From Collimonas pratensis (GTDB lineage Bacteria > Pseudomonadota > Gammaproteobacteria > Burkholderiales > Burkholderiaceae_D), in contig NZ_CP013234.1 in assembly GCF_001584185.1 (NCBI RefSeq), forward strand, positions 124,001 to 188,000: 64,000 bases of DNA. Reading direction: 5' to 3'. The translations under genes were made by a program, and so were the position numbers. Each line of letters begins with the position of its first letter. Position 1 is the stretch's first letter. Under the pieces are notes generated by a model. The model was not told the origin of the DNA. It saw nothing but the letters and a program-made list of their open reading frames with translations, and searched no databases. Below are positions 22,136 through 31,353 of this stretch, piece by piece.

Positions 22136-22834
22136 ATGATCAACAAAATTTTCCCTTCGCTCGAGCAAGCGCTCGCCAATATCCATGACGGCGCCACGGT
22201 AATGATCGGCGGCTTTGGCGGCGCCGGCCAACCGGCGGAACTGATCGACGCCCTGATAGCGCAGGGCGCGCGCGAGCTGGTGATCGTCAACAACAATGCC
22301 GGCAACGGCGAAACCGGCCTGGCTGCGCTGCTCAAGGCCCGGCGGGTGCGCAAGATCATCTGCTCCTTCCCGCGCCAGGCCGATTCACAGGTGTTCGACG
22401 GCCTCTACCGCGCCGGCGAGCTGGAACTGGAGCTGGTCCCGCAAGGCAATCTGGCAGAACGGATCCGCGCCGCCGGCGCCGGCATCGGCGCTTTCTTTAC
22501 ACCCACCGGCTACGGCACGGAGCTGGCCAAAGGCAAGGAAACCCGCGCAATCGATGGCCGGATGTATGTACTGGAACATCCCATCCATGCCGATTTCGCC
22601 TTGATCAAAGCTGAATGCGGCGACCGCTGGGGCAACCTGACCTATCGCAAGACCGCACGTAATTTCGGTCCCATCATGGCCAGCGCCGCCAAAACTACGA
22701 TCGCGTCGGTGCATGAAATCGTCGCGCTCGGCAGCCTCGATCCCGAGAGCGTCGTCACGCCGGGATTATATGTGCAGCGCGTGGTGCAAGTGCCGCGCAG
22801 CGCCACCGGCCCGGCCGGCTTTAAGCAAGCATAG
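22136..22834 (+). CDS. pcaI: 3-Oxoadipate CoA-transferase subunit A
   Basis: 232 residues. It shows the family I CoA-transferase alpha-subunit signature: VMIGGFGGAGQPAELIDAL, LVIVNNNAGNGETGLAALL and FFTPTGYGTELAKGKE. With PcaJ it moves CoA from succinyl-CoA to 3-oxoadipate. The ATG follows AAAGAG. The next gene's Shine-Dalgarno overlaps this gene's TAG stop, so PcaI and PcaJ are probably translationally coupled. Confidence 0.93.
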   Translation: MINKIFPSLEQALANIHDGATVMIGGFGGAGQPAELIDALIAQGARELVIVNNNAGNGETGLAALLKARRVRKIICSFPRQADSQVFDGLYRAGELELELVPQGNLAERIRAAGAGIGAFFTPTGYGTELAKGKETRAIDGRMYVLEHPIHADFALIKAECGDRWGNLTYRKTARNFGPIMASAAKTTIASVHEIVALGSLDPESVVTPGLYVQRVVQVPRSATGPAGFKQA

Positions 22835-22845
22835 GAGTGAATGGC

Positions 22846-23487
22846 ATGAATAAATGGAGTAGAGAACAGATGGCGGCGCGGGTGGCGCAGGATATCCCAG
22901 ACGGCGCCGTGGTCAACCTCGGCATCGGCTTGCCGACGCTGGTGGCGAACCAGCTGCCGCGCGATCGCGAGGTCATCCTGCACAGCGAGAACGGCGTGAT
23001 CGGCATGGGGCCGGCGCCCGCCGAGGGCGAGGAAGACTATGACCTGATCAACGCCGGCAAGCAGCCGGTGACGCTGTTGCCGGGCGGTTGCTATTTCCAC
23101 CATGCCGACAGTTTCGCCATGATGCGCGGCGGCCATCTGGATGTTTGCGTGCTGGGTGCATTTCAGGTCTCGGCCGGCGGCGACCTGGCCAACTGGCATA
23201 CCGGCTCCGCGGATGCGATTCCCGCCGTCGGCGGCGCCATGGACCTGGCCATAGGCGCCAAGAAAACCTATGTGATGATGGAGCATCTCACCAAAGCAGG
23301 GGAGAGCAAGCTGGTGCCAGAATGCACTTATCCGCTCACCGGGATAGGCTGCGTCAGCCGCATCTATACCGATCTGGCGGTGATCGACCTGGCAGCGGAC
23401 GGCGCCAGGGTGACCGCCATGGTGGACGGCTTGTCGTTCGGCGAATTGCAGAAACTGACCGCGGTGCCTCTCATTAACGCTTGCTGA
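22846..23487 (+). CDS. pcaJ: 3-Oxoadipate CoA-transferase subunit B
   Basis: 213 residues from ATG 22846, which has AGGAG eight bases upstream; a GTG at 22837 is inside that site and rejected. VNLGIGLPTLVANQL and LHSENGVIGMGPAP, with the catalytic Glu in SENG, are the beta-subunit marks, followed by GGCYFHHADSFAMMRGGHLD. It forms the active CoA-transferase with PcaI. Position 11 bases after pcaI and 36 bases before pcaF shows one operon. Confidence 0.94.
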   Translation: MNKWSREQMAARVAQDIPDGAVVNLGIGLPTLVANQLPRDREVILHSENGVIGMGPAPAEGEEDYDLINAGKQPVTLLPGGCYFHHADSFAMMRGGHLDVCVLGAFQVSAGGDLANWHTGSADAIPAVGGAMDLAIGAKKTYVMMEHLTKAGESKLVPECTYPLTGIGCVSRIYTDLAVIDLAADGARVTAMVDGLSFGELQKLTAVPLINAC

Positions 23488-23523
23488 AGCGTCCGCGCGC
23501 AATCTACTGATCCAGGAGAACCC

Positions 23524-24726
23524 ATGTCCCAAGCTTTTATCTGCGATGCCCAGCGCACACCCTTCGGCCGCTATGCCGGTGCGCTGTCCGGCGTGCGCGC
23601 CGACGATCTCGGCGCCATCCCCATCCGCGCGCTGATGGCGCGCAATCCGCAAGTCGACTGGCAGGCGGTGGCGGACGTCATCTACGGCTGCGCCAACCAG
23701 GCTGGCGAAGATAACCGCAACGTCGCCCGCATGTCGGCCTTGCTGGCCGGCCTGCCGCAGGAAGTGCCGGGGGCAACCCTGAATCGTTTGTGCGGCTCCG
23801 GACTGGACGCGCTAGGCACCGCGGCGCGTGCCATCAAGAGCGGCGAAGCCGGCTTGCTGATCGCCGGCGGCGTCGAAAGCATGAGCCGCGCGCCGTTCGT
23901 GATGGGCAAGGCCGATACGGCGTTTGCGCGTGGCGCCAGACTGGAAGACACGACGCTCGGCTGGCGCTTTATCAATGCGCTGATGAAGCAGCAATACGGC
24001 GTCGATACGATGCCGGAGACTGCGGAAAATGTCGCCGCGCAGTTCGGCATCAGCCGTGTCGATCAGGATCGCATGGCACTCGCCAGCCAGATGAAAACCG
24101 TGGCCGCGCAAGACGCCGGTTTTTTTGAAAATGAAATCACGGCAGTGACGATTCCTCAGAAAAAAGGCGAGGCGATCGTCGTCAGCAAGGACGAGCATCC
24201 GCGCGCCACCAGCCTGGAAGCGCTGGCCAGGCTGAAGCCGGTGGTCAAGCCAGAGGGCAGCGTCACCGCCGGCAATGCCTCGGGCCTCAACGACGGCGCC
24301 TGCGCCCTGCTGCTGGCCGATGAAGCCAATGCCGCCCGCTACGGCCTGACGCCACGCGTCAGGATAGTCGCCATGGCGACCGCCGGCGTGGCGCCGCGCA
24401 TCATGGGCATCGGCCCGGTTCCTGCCACGCAGAAAGTATTGGCGCTGAGCGGCCTCAAGCTGGAGCAGTTCGACGTCATCGAATTGAACGAAGCATTTGC
24501 GGCGCAGGGACTGGCGGTGCTGCGACAGCTAGGCTTGGGCGACGACGATCCGCGCGTCAATCCGAATGGCGGAGCGATTGCGCTGGGCCATCCGCTCGGC
24601 GCTTCCGGCGCCCGGCTGGCGACGACTGCCGTCAACCAGCTGCAGCGTACCGGAGGACGTTATGCACTGTGCACCATGTGCATAGGTGTCGGCCAGGGGA
24701 TTGCGCTGGTGCTGGAGCGGGTCTGA
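23524..24726 (+). CDS. pcaF: 3-Oxoadipyl-CoA thiolase
   Basis: 400 residues, with AGGAGAACCC before the ATG. Thiolase active-site regions are NRLCGSGLDALG (nucleophilic Cys), GGAIALGHPLGASGAR (His) and LCTMCIGVGQG (second Cys). QNVARMSALLAGLP-like text (NRNVARMSALLAGL) matches PcaF/PaaJ-type thiolases. It cleaves 3-oxoadipyl-CoA to succinyl-CoA and acetyl-CoA, finishing the pathway. It is the last gene of the pcaIJF operon. Confidence 0.94.
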   Translation: MSQAFICDAQRTPFGRYAGALSGVRADDLGAIPIRALMARNPQVDWQAVADVIYGCANQAGEDNRNVARMSALLAGLPQEVPGATLNRLCGSGLDALGTAARAIKSGEAGLLIAGGVESMSRAPFVMGKADTAFARGARLEDTTLGWRFINALMKQQYGVDTMPETAENVAAQFGISRVDQDRMALASQMKTVAAQDAGFFENEITAVTIPQKKGEAIVVSKDEHPRATSLEALARLKPVVKPEGSVTAGNASGLNDGACALLLADEANAARYGLTPRVRIVAMATAGVAPRIMGIGPVPATQKVLALSGLKLEQFDVIELNEAFAAQGLAVLRQLGLGDDDPRVNPNGGAIALGHPLGASGARLATTAVNQLQRTGGRYALCTMCIGVGQGIALVLERV

Positions 24727-24781
24727 AACCAGATGGGACCGAATCGCGATTGCGCGCGGCGTGGTATAAAACAGTTTATGC

Positions 24782-25345
24782 ATGAATCCATCGGTCAGCC
24801 CGTCTATGCCCTATCTCAGTGACGCCTCTCGTTCCACGCTGCTGATCGTCGATCTGCAGGAAAAGCTGATGCCGGTGATTGGCGACAGTGCACAAGTACT
24901 GCGGCGCGCCATGCTGCTGGCGCAAGCTGCCCGCCTGTTGGCGATTCCGGTGATCGGCACGGCGCAGCAGCCCTTGCGCCTGGGGCGTACGGTCGCTGCC
25001 ATGGATGCTCTGCTGGACCAGACTGTAGAAAAATCCAACTTCGATGCCTGCGCTCAGCCGGAATTCATTACCGCAATAGACAATGGGCGTGACCAATTGG
25101 TGGTGCTGGGCTGCGAAGCCCACGTTTGTGTCTTGCAGACCGTGCTCGGCCTGTTGCATCGCCGGCACCGGGTCAAGCTGGTGAGCGACGCCGTCGGCTC
25201 GCGCCAGGCCGGCGACAAGGCCGCGGCCATCGAACGCGCCCGTGCCGCCGGCGTCGAGATAGTCACCAGCGAGATGCTGATGTTTGAATGGATGCGCAGC
25301 AGTGAACATCCCAAGTTCCGCGAAATACTAAAGCTGATCAAATAG
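24782..25345 (+). CDS. Isochorismatase-like cysteine hydrolase
   Basis: 187 residues from ATG 24782 (ATG 24806 is an alternative). It has the isochorismatase-fold catalytic triad layout: Asp in LLIVDLQEKL, a Lys in TVEKSNFDA and the nucleophile Cys in LGCEAHVCVLQT. GTAQQPLRLGRT follows the first strand. Members hydrolyse small amides or related compounds; the substrate is unknown. Its sequence resembles the YcaC/'hydrolase' group more than true isochorismatases. It starts 55 bases after pcaF in the same direction, but no function links it to the pathway. Confidence 0.82.
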   Translation: MNPSVSPSMPYLSDASRSTLLIVDLQEKLMPVIGDSAQVLRRAMLLAQAARLLAIPVIGTAQQPLRLGRTVAAMDALLDQTVEKSNFDACAQPEFITAIDNGRDQLVVLGCEAHVCVLQTVLGLLHRRHRVKLVSDAVGSRQAGDKAAAIERARAAGVEIVTSEMLMFEWMRSSEHPKFREILKLIK

Positions 25346-25484
25346 CCCGGCCGCTTGCAGGCGCCAGTCCCTACTGCGGAATGCTTCGTTGCGCCCGCCC
25401 ATTTCAGCAATCCCTTATGCATTTTTTGTCAGAAATGATCAAGAATGGAATGGTCAATTTTGATAGCCACCATCAGAGTACGAA

Positions 25485-25952
25485 ATGGACGAAACACACG
25501 AAATGGAACTCCGAGACGAGCATTGGCGAAAACTGCAACCTCTGCTGCTGGGCGGAGATAACGATCCGGGCGCTAGCGGCCGCGACAACCGTCTTTTCCT
25601 GTGCGCGGTGCTGTGGGTCGTCAGCAGGAGGGCCAAGTGGTCGGCCCTGCCGCCCGCATTCGGCCGCTGGCAGACTTCCTATGTGCGCTTCATGCGCTGG
25701 AACCAGGCCGACGTCTGGCGCCAGATAGCGCACAGGGTGAGCGAAGAAGGTGAACTGCAGGAAATGCTGAACGCGATCGTCGCCTTTGGCGACGGCTACA
25801 CCCAGCGCGCTGCGCAAAGGCGCGTCAATAAATATAACAAGACGGCCTACAACGCGTTGCTGAGCGCAGCGATGCCCTCCAGGCGCCGCGTTTCAGGCGA
25901 GGAAAAAGCAGATACGGATTGCAACTGGATTTGGCAGCTGACGCATAAATAA
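25485..25952 (+). CDS. Orphan IS5-type transposase N-terminal (DUF4096-like) domain protein
   Basis: 155 residues. About residues 8-85 match the N-terminal, DNA-binding-like domain of IS5/IS402-group transposases: LRDEHWRKLQPLLLGG, then GRDNRLFLCAVLWVVSRRAKWSALPPAFGRWQTSYVRFMRWNQADVW. The catalytic DDE part is absent; the last 70 residues are unrelated and basic (TQRAAQRRVNKYNKTAYNALL). No terminal inverted repeats or nearby second transposase frame were seen. It may be a transposase remnant or a domesticated DNA-binding protein. The reading frame is intact. Confidence 0.6.
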   Translation: MDETHEMELRDEHWRKLQPLLLGGDNDPGASGRDNRLFLCAVLWVVSRRAKWSALPPAFGRWQTSYVRFMRWNQADVWRQIAHRVSEEGELQEMLNAIVAFGDGYTQRAAQRRVNKYNKTAYNALLSAAMPSRRRVSGEEKADTDCNWIWQLTHK

Positions 25953-26107
25953 ACCTGCGCTGCATTTTTCTTTGGAGCGTAAAAGCGACAAGCGTAGCGT
26001 GTCAGCCTGTTACCGTTATCATCGTTTGAGCTGGCCGGCCTGGCCAGGTAAATCGCGCCACCGGCCGGACAGGCTTGCCTAAGCCAGTGCGGCCGGACAC
26101 CGCCAGA

Positions 26108-26554
26108 TCAGCGGTTGCGGGAGAATTTTGCAGTCAGCTGATTGAGCTTTTCCGCATGCTGTGCGGCTGCTTTTTCGGCAGCCTGCTGCGCTGCTTCGGC
26201 GGCGCGCTGCAGCTTGCGCTGTTCAGCATTTTTCTTGAAACGTTCGCGCAGGGTTTCGGTAGCGTGGGTGCGATGTACCTCGGTGACTTCGTCCGTGCTA
26301 TTGCCTTCGAGATCGAAGCGGTGCGTCGCCTTCTCCATGCCCTTGAGATAGCGCAGCGAGTTGGTGTGCATGCCGAGGGCGATGCGCAAGGTCTTGCGGT
26401 TTGTGTCCGGCGACAGAGCGATGAGTTGCTTGTCGATGCCGATCGCTAACGGCAGGTAATCGCGAAATACTGCGTATTTTTCCTGGAGTTCCTTGAGCAG
26501 GACGCGGGCGGTTTGAACAGGGTTGGGTGTAGCAGCAGCAACAGGTGTATTCAT
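26108..26554 (-). CDS. proQ: ProQ/FinO-domain RNA chaperone
   Basis: 148 residues from ATG 26554 (a TTG three codons upstream is less likely). The ProQ/FinO domain occupies about residues 12-105: LLKELQEKYAVFRDYLPLAIGIDKQL, then TLRIALGMHTNSLRYLKGMEKATHRFDLEG and HATETLRERFKKNAEQ. A basic, Ala/Gln-rich helix follows to the C-terminus (AAEAAQQAAEKAAAQ), probably a coiled-coil or linker. It likely binds structured small RNAs and mRNA 3' ends in the cytoplasm. The Pro-Ala-rich N-terminus is short. Confidence 0.88.
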   Translation of the reverse strand: MNTPVAAATPNPVQTARVLLKELQEKYAVFRDYLPLAIGIDKQLIALSPDTNRKTLRIALGMHTNSLRYLKGMEKATHRFDLEGNSTDEVTEVHRTHATETLRERFKKNAEQRKLQRAAEAAQQAAEKAAAQHAEKLNQLTAKFSRNR

Positions 26555-26773
26555 TGACAACAAATGCGGTGTGTTTTAGAACGCTCAGGATATCACGTAG
26601 ATGCCCCCAAACTCGTGTAACAGCGGTGTTTTAAGGCTTCAAACGCGGTTTTTTCCTCATCCTTGTTGTTCTGTGGAGAAACGTAAAGCAGTGAATCGCT
26701 ATAACGATCAGTCTACCGTACCGTGTTGTACGGGAATACTGTCATTGTTCGCAGGCGTGGACGCGATCCGGTG

Positions 26774-27724
26774 TTATTTTTTTACCAGAGCTAATAATCT
26801 CTGTGCACAAAGCCTGACGGCGTCGCGCAACGCCGGTGGTTGATGGATTTCAAACGCAAACGGCAGGCGCGCCAGCTGCCGCGCAAACCAGTCGAGATCG
26901 TCTGACTGGTTGTGCAGCAATACGCCATCCTCGGTCTGCTCAAAAATGCCGATGGCGTCGAACAGATGTTCACGCGCCGAAAGCAGATCCGTCTTGAGCA
27001 GCACTTCGATCGCAAAGGCGCGCGGAATGGTGGCGACCGAAAATGACAAATGAGTCAGGGCGTCGAAGGCCGCCGGCCGTTCAAATTGCTGCGCCAACAG
27101 CTGCACCTGTCCCACCCGGTCCAGCCGGAATGAACGCACGTCCTTGCGCAGATGGCACATGCCAACCACATACCAGCGCCCGCCGCGATACGCCAGGCCG
27201 TAAGGATCGAAGTCGCGTTGGCTATCGTCGCCCTGGGCGCTGCGGTAATGCAGATGCACTCGCTGGCGGTTTTGCGCAGCGGCGCTGAGAATCACCAGGG
27301 CGGCATTGTCGGTAGGTGAGGTCGCTTGCGACAGATCGAGCCTGACCGTTTCATCGATGGCGCTGACGCGCCGTTTCAGGTTGGCCGGCATGATCCGCTC
27401 CAGCTTGGCCTGAGCGCTGGCCACCGCCGGCGCCGCCTCGGCCAACCCCATGCCGCGCGCCGCCAGCAAACCGATGGCCAATGCCAGCGCTTCGTCATCG
27501 GTAAACATCATGGGCGGCAGCTTGAAGCCGGCCATCAGCGCATAGCCGCCGTGGCGGCCGCGCTCGGTAGTGATCGGAATCCCCATTTCCTCCAGCGTCA
27601 CGACATAGCGGCGCAAGGTGCGGCCGTCGATCTCCAGGCGCGCAGCCATCTCGGCCCCGCTCATGCGGCCATGGGTTTGCAGCAGTTCCAGCACTGCCAG
27701 CACTCTTGTGGTTGGGTGGTACAT
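26774..27724 (-). CDS. WYL-domain transcriptional regulator (YafY/DeoR-HTH type)
   Basis: 316 residues. The N-terminal helix-turn-helix is RVLAVLELLQTHGRMSGAEMAARLEIDGRTLRRYVVTLEEMGIP followed by ERGRHGGYALMAG. The WYL domain (about 140-225) contains RVHLHYRSAQGDDSQRDFDPYGLAYRGGRWYVVGMC with the R..DPYGL..RGGRWYVVG signature, and a C-terminal WCX-type part follows. It probably senses a small ligand or nucleic acid and regulates its divergent neighbour, the NIPSNAP gene, whose ATG is 95 bases away. Confidence 0.88.
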   Translation of the reverse strand: MYHPTTRVLAVLELLQTHGRMSGAEMAARLEIDGRTLRRYVVTLEEMGIPITTERGRHGGYALMAGFKLPPMMFTDDEALALAIGLLAARGMGLAEAAPAVASAQAKLERIMPANLKRRVSAIDETVRLDLSQATSPTDNAALVILSAAAQNRQRVHLHYRSAQGDDSQRDFDPYGLAYRGGRWYVVGMCHLRKDVRSFRLDRVGQVQLLAQQFERPAAFDALTHLSFSVATIPRAFAIEVLLKTDLLSAREHLFDAIGIFEQTEDGVLLHNQSDDLDWFARQLARLPFAFEIHQPPALRDAVRLCAQRLLALVKK

Positions 27725-27819
27725 GAAGCAAGGATAATTTAAATATAGGGCTAATTCTGTCCTAAATTCAATTTATCTTCGATTTCAGCAACAAAAACCC
27801 ATCCCGCCGGAGGAACAGC

Positions 27820-28650
27820 ATGCGAAGACTTATCGTCGGATTAATCCTTGGTCTGGCAATCCACAGCGCGCCATCGGCGCCCATATCAACAAGCACTGAA
27901 ACCATCGCCATGAAAAACATCAGCCATTCCAACGCATTCCAGGTAATCGAGTTGCGCCGCTATCAGATCAAGCCAGGCCGCCGGGCGGATTTCGCCGCTT
28001 ATTTTGAAAGCTATTTTCCGGAAGCTTTCCAGCAGCTGGGAGCGATTGCCTTCGGCCAGTTTTTTGAACGCAAGAATACGGACACCTTTACCTGGCTGCG
28101 CGGCTTCAAGGACATGGATGCCAGGGCGGTCGTCAATGCAGCGTTTTACTACGGGGCAGTGTGGAAAGAGCACAAGGCTACCTTGAACGATTTGATGGTC
28201 GATAGCGACAATGTGCTGCTGTTGCGTCCGCTGGATGCGGACAGCGGTGTGGCTGTGCTGCCGGCCGTCGATCCGGTCAAGGAGTTGCAGGGAGCCGGCG
28301 GTGTCGTTGTTGCGCAGATCTTCGCACTCACGCCAGGCAGCGTGGAGCGCTTTGCGCAGCAGGCCGCCGTCAGTTTTGCCGGCTACCGGGAAGCTGGCAT
28401 GCGCCAGGCCGGCGTGCTGGTGACGCTGGACGCCAGCAATAATTTCCCACAGCTGCCGGTCAGGACTGACGGACCCTATCTGGTGTGGCTGGGCCTGGTC
28501 AAAGATAACCAGCAGCTGGACAGTAAATTCAATCCGCTTGCCGAGCGTGCCGCCAAGGATTTGGCCGCCGGCGGCTTGCTCAGGGCAGAACCGGAAACGG
28601 TCGTCCTTGATCCCACCCGACGTTCGCGCCTGCGTTGGCTGCCGCAATAG
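27820..28650 (+). CDS. NIPSNAP-family protein with N-terminal signal-like segment
   Basis: 276 residues with CCGGAGGAACAGC before the ATG. Residues about 1-20 form a weak signal peptide or membrane anchor (MRRLIVGLILGLAIHSAPSA). The NIPSNAP domain starts near residue 41 with VIELRRYQIKPGRRADFAAYFESYFPEAFQQLGAIAFGQFFERKNTDTFTWLRGF; a second, weaker copy may follow from about 165. The exact function is unknown; NIPSNAP folds are alpha-beta dimers of the dabb type. ATG 27910 (MKNISHSN) would give a cytoplasmic form. It is divergent from a WYL regulator. Confidence 0.8.
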   Translation: MRRLIVGLILGLAIHSAPSAPISTSTETIAMKNISHSNAFQVIELRRYQIKPGRRADFAAYFESYFPEAFQQLGAIAFGQFFERKNTDTFTWLRGFKDMDARAVVNAAFYYGAVWKEHKATLNDLMVDSDNVLLLRPLDADSGVAVLPAVDPVKELQGAGGVVVAQIFALTPGSVERFAQQAAVSFAGYREAGMRQAGVLVTLDASNNFPQLPVRTDGPYLVWLGLVKDNQQLDSKFNPLAERAAKDLAAGGLLRAEPETVVLDPTRRSRLRWLPQ

Positions 28651-28746
28651 CGCAGCTTCGACTCCGGTCATATGTAGTCAATCTCAAAGACAATTAACTC
28701 AATCCGTTCAAGCGGCTTCAGCCGCAGATCGTCAGGAGCTTTCCAA

Positions 28747-29391
28747 ATGAACCAATCCGTCAATCTCTGGCTGTATTTCATGATCGTATTCGGCGTCATC
28801 GTCTTGCCCGGGCTGGACATGGCCTTCGTGATGGCGAGCGCGCTGGTGGGCGGCCGCCGCTCCGGCCTGGCGGCGGTGGCCGGAATCATAGCGGGCGGCA
28901 TCTGTCATGTCGTCATGGCGATGCTGGGCATCGCCGTCATCTTGAAACTGTGGCCGGCGCTGTTCAACCTGGTGCTGCTGGCCGGCGCCTGCTATATCGC
29001 CTGGATCGGCTGGTCGCTGCTGCGCAGCGAGAACGCCTTCCGCGTCGCCGCAGCGCCGCGCCAGCTGGCTCCCAGGGCGCCGGCCATGACCTTCTTCCAG
29101 GCCATGATGACCAGCTTGTTGAATCCGAAAGCTTATGTGTTCATGCTGGCGATTTTTCCACAATTCCTGAAAATCGGCGCCGGCCCGATCTGGGGCCAGG
29201 CGCTGGTGCTGGGCATCATTACCTGGCTGACCCAGGCCGCGGTGTATGGCGGCCTGGCGCTGCTTTCCAGCAAAGCCAGCGGCTGGTTCGACGCCAATCC
29301 GCGCGGCGGCGCCATTGCCGGCCGCCTGATCGGCCTGCTGCTGATCGGCGCCGCGATCTTTACCGGGATCGAAGGCTGGCAGGCGCTCTAG
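28747..29391 (+). CDS. LysE/RhtB-family amino-acid exporter
   Basis: 214 residues with AGGAGC before the ATG. Six hydrophobic segments are visible. The N-terminal mark GVIVLPGLDMAFVMASALVGGRRSGLAAVAGIIAGG matches LysE proteins, where 'PGPd' is more usual; here it is PGLD. SLLNPKAYVFMLAIFPQF is the second signature. It probably exports an amino acid or a metabolite from the inner membrane. Its last four bases overlap the end of the convergent amidase gene. Confidence 0.88.
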   Translation: MNQSVNLWLYFMIVFGVIVLPGLDMAFVMASALVGGRRSGLAAVAGIIAGGICHVVMAMLGIAVILKLWPALFNLVLLAGACYIAWIGWSLLRSENAFRVAAAPRQLAPRAPAMTFFQAMMTSLLNPKAYVFMLAIFPQFLKIGAGPIWGQALVLGIITWLTQAAVYGGLALLSSKASGWFDANPRGGAIAGRLIGLLLIGAAIFTGIEGWQAL

Positions 29392-30881
29392 CCAATGGAA
29401 GGGCGGCGCTGCTGCCACGGTTGCGCCTGTTCCAGTTGCGCCGCCAGCCGCAGCAGGGTGGCTTCGTCGCCGAAGCGGGCGACGAATTGCACGCCGTATG
29501 GCAACGCTTGTGCCGAACCTGTGGTGGCGGCCCAGTGCAACGGCACCGACATGCTGGGCGTGCCGGTGAGATTGGACAGTTGCGTGAATGGCACCGCTTG
29601 CAGGCTGGTCTTGACCAGGCTCTCGACCATGCCGCTCTTGATCAGCAGGCTGCCCGCACCCAGCGCCAACACCAGCTGGGCTGCGGCGCGCTGCAAGGGC
29701 GGCGTATCTTGCTCGCCGATGCGGCAGGGCGGCTGCGCGGTGGTCGGCGTCAGGTACAGATCGTAGCGCTGGTGGAAACGTCCCAACGCCCGCGCGTACT
29801 CATTCCAGCGTTCGCGCTCGCGCACGTAATCGCCGGCACTGATGGTGCGGCCGATCAGCGCCAGTATGCGCGATTCCAGTTCAAAGCCGCTGTTGCCGGC
29901 GCCGGTGAGCTGCTTGATATGGGCGATGCCGGCCGCAGTCTGGCCGAAATACATGGTGACAAAACTGCGCGCCAGCGCCTGGCCGTCGATTTCAGGCTGG
30001 GCTGGCTTCACATCGTGCCCCAGGTCGGCCAGCAGCTTGGCGGCTTGCATGACGGCGTTCACGCATTCCTGGTGCACCGGCGTACCTAGCGGCGATTGCG
30101 TGCTATAGCCAATGCGCAGCTTTCCCGGCGGCCGCAATATTGCCTCGGCATAGGGAAGCTCCGGCGCAGTGATGGCAAAGGGCGCGCCGACGTCGGCGCC
30201 GCCGATCGCATCCAGCAGGCGCGCCGAATCGCGTACGCTGCGCGTCAGCACATGGTCGCTGGAGGCGCCGTCCCAGAATTCCGCATGGTTCGGTCCTGCC
30301 GGCACCCGGCCGCGCGAGGGCCGCAGCCCGAACAGGCCGCAGTAAGCGGCGGGAATCCGGATTGAACCGCCGCCATCCGCTGCGCCTGCCGCCGGCACGA
30401 TGCCGGCAGCTACCGCGGCGGCAGCGCCGCCCGACGAACCGCCGGGCGTGCGCTGCAGATCCCAGGGGTTGCGGGTGGCGCCCCACAGCAGCGGCTCGGT
30501 GACGCCTTTCAGCGCAAATTCAGGGGTGGCGGTCTTGCCGAAAATGACCAGGCCGGCATCGAGGAAGCGCTGGACGATGGCGGCATGCTGCTGCGGCACA
30601 TACTGGCGCAGAGCGCGGCAGCCGCCGGTGGTTGGCACGCCGGCATAGTCCTGGACGATATCCTTGATCAGGAACGGCACGCCGGCGAACGGTCCACGCA
30701 GTTCCTGCTGTGCGCGCTGGCGGCCGATTTCTTCCATCGGGATGCAAATGGCGTTGATGGCCGGGTTGACCGCGGCGGCGCGCGCCAGCGCTGCTTCCAG
30801 CAACTCGCCGGCAGAAACTTCCCGGCTTGCCACCAGGGCGGCCAGGCCGCTGGCATCGTAATCGGCGTATTCCTTGAACAT
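29388..30881 (-). CDS. Amidase-signature-family hydrolase
   Basis: 497 residues. The Ser-cisSer-Lys triad lies in [18 protein letters not shown] (Lys), [17 protein letters not shown] (cis-Ser) and [27 protein letters not shown] (nucleophile Ser). It resembles the aryl-acylamidase/6-aminohexanoate-cyclic-dimer hydrolase group more than GatA, and gatC/gatB are not next to it. The substrate is unknown. The reading frame converges on the LysE gene with a 4-base overlap. A MITE-like element lies 75 bases upstream of the start. Confidence 0.88.
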   Translation of the reverse strand: MFKEYADYDASGLAALVASREVSAGELLEAALARAAAVNPAINAICIPMEEIGRQRAQQELRGPFAGVPFLIKDIVQDYAGVPTTGGCRALRQYVPQQHAAIVQRFLDAGLVIFGKTATPEFALKGVTEPLLWGATRNPWDLQRTPGGSSGGAAAAVAAGIVPAAGAADGGGSIRIPAAYCGLFGLRPSRGRVPAGPNHAEFWDGASSDHVLTRSVRDSARLLDAIGGADVGAPFAITAPELPYAEAILRPPGKLRIGYSTQSPLGTPVHQECVNAVMQAAKLLADLGHDVKPAQPEIDGQALARSFVTMYFGQTAAGIAHIKQLTGAGNSGFELESRILALIGRTISAGDYVRERERWNEYARALGRFHQRYDLYLTPTTAQPPCRIGEQDTPPLQRAAAQLVLALGAGSLLIKSGMVESLVKTSLQAVPFTQLSNLTGTPSMSVPLHWAATTGSAQALPYGVQFVARFGDEATLLRLAAQLEQAQPWQQRRPSIG

Positions 30882-30956
30882 CGGCGCTACCTCGCATGTG
30901 GAGATGGGGACAGGATGAAAGCGTCGCCAAGTATAGGGGAAGTGTTTCCATTAAAT

Positions 30957-31225
30957 CTAGGGCCTGTCCCCATTTGATTTGGGAGATGCGTTCAAGCCAA
31001 AACGTGTGCTGGCAAGGCGCGTGGCGTAGCTGGGGCTCAAGCCCCAGCAAGCCATGCAACGCGGCCAGCGCACGTTTTGGCTTGAACCCTCCGGGAACGG
31101 CTGCCGGCGTCACATGCCGTCGTTGCAACTCCTTGCCGTAGCACCGCTACGTCGCGTCGCTGCGCCTAGGCCTGTAACGCCGGCCGCGCGTTCGCACTCC
31201 CAAATCAAATGGGGACAGGCCCTAG
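30957..31225. mobile_element. 269-bp MITE-like element with 29-bp perfect terminal inverted repeats
   Basis: The ends (30957-30985 and 31197-31225) are perfect inverse copies over 29 bases, starting CTAGGGCCTGTCCCC. CTAG at the very ends is self-complementary and may be a duplicated 4-bp target, as with some IS5-family elements. An inner pair begins GTTCAAGCCAAAACG at 30989 and its complement ends near 31087, and the centre folds as GCTGGGGC/GCCCCAGC. There is no coding capacity. A third 11-base copy of the end (ATGGGGACAGG, 30904-30914) lies 43 bases outside the left end. It is probably a non-autonomous transposable element. Confidence 0.75.
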
Positions 31226-31353
31226 GCAAGCCGCACTAGAAAAGTGTGCGCCGCACCAATTGCAGGCGCGCCGCACCTTTGCGGAGCGTGTTTCATTTGC
31301 CGGTCTGGCAAGCTTTCCTGCGCATTCCCTTGAAACCATAGGGGAGAGGCTGG

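Noticed and set aside
25485..25952. A complete insertion sequence
   Set aside because: The catalytic part and terminal inverted repeats are missing; only an orphan N-terminal domain is present.
26555..26773. A hidden small gene or RNA between proQ and the WYL regulator
   Set aside because: A weak GTAC-type repeat near 26717 was seen, but no frame with a ribosome binding site and no convincing hairpin.
31226..31353. Possible NtrC enhancer sites (GCACC and GGCGC-like arms) upstream of the sigma-54 promoter
   Set aside because: Arms and spacing do not match the NtrC consensus well enough.
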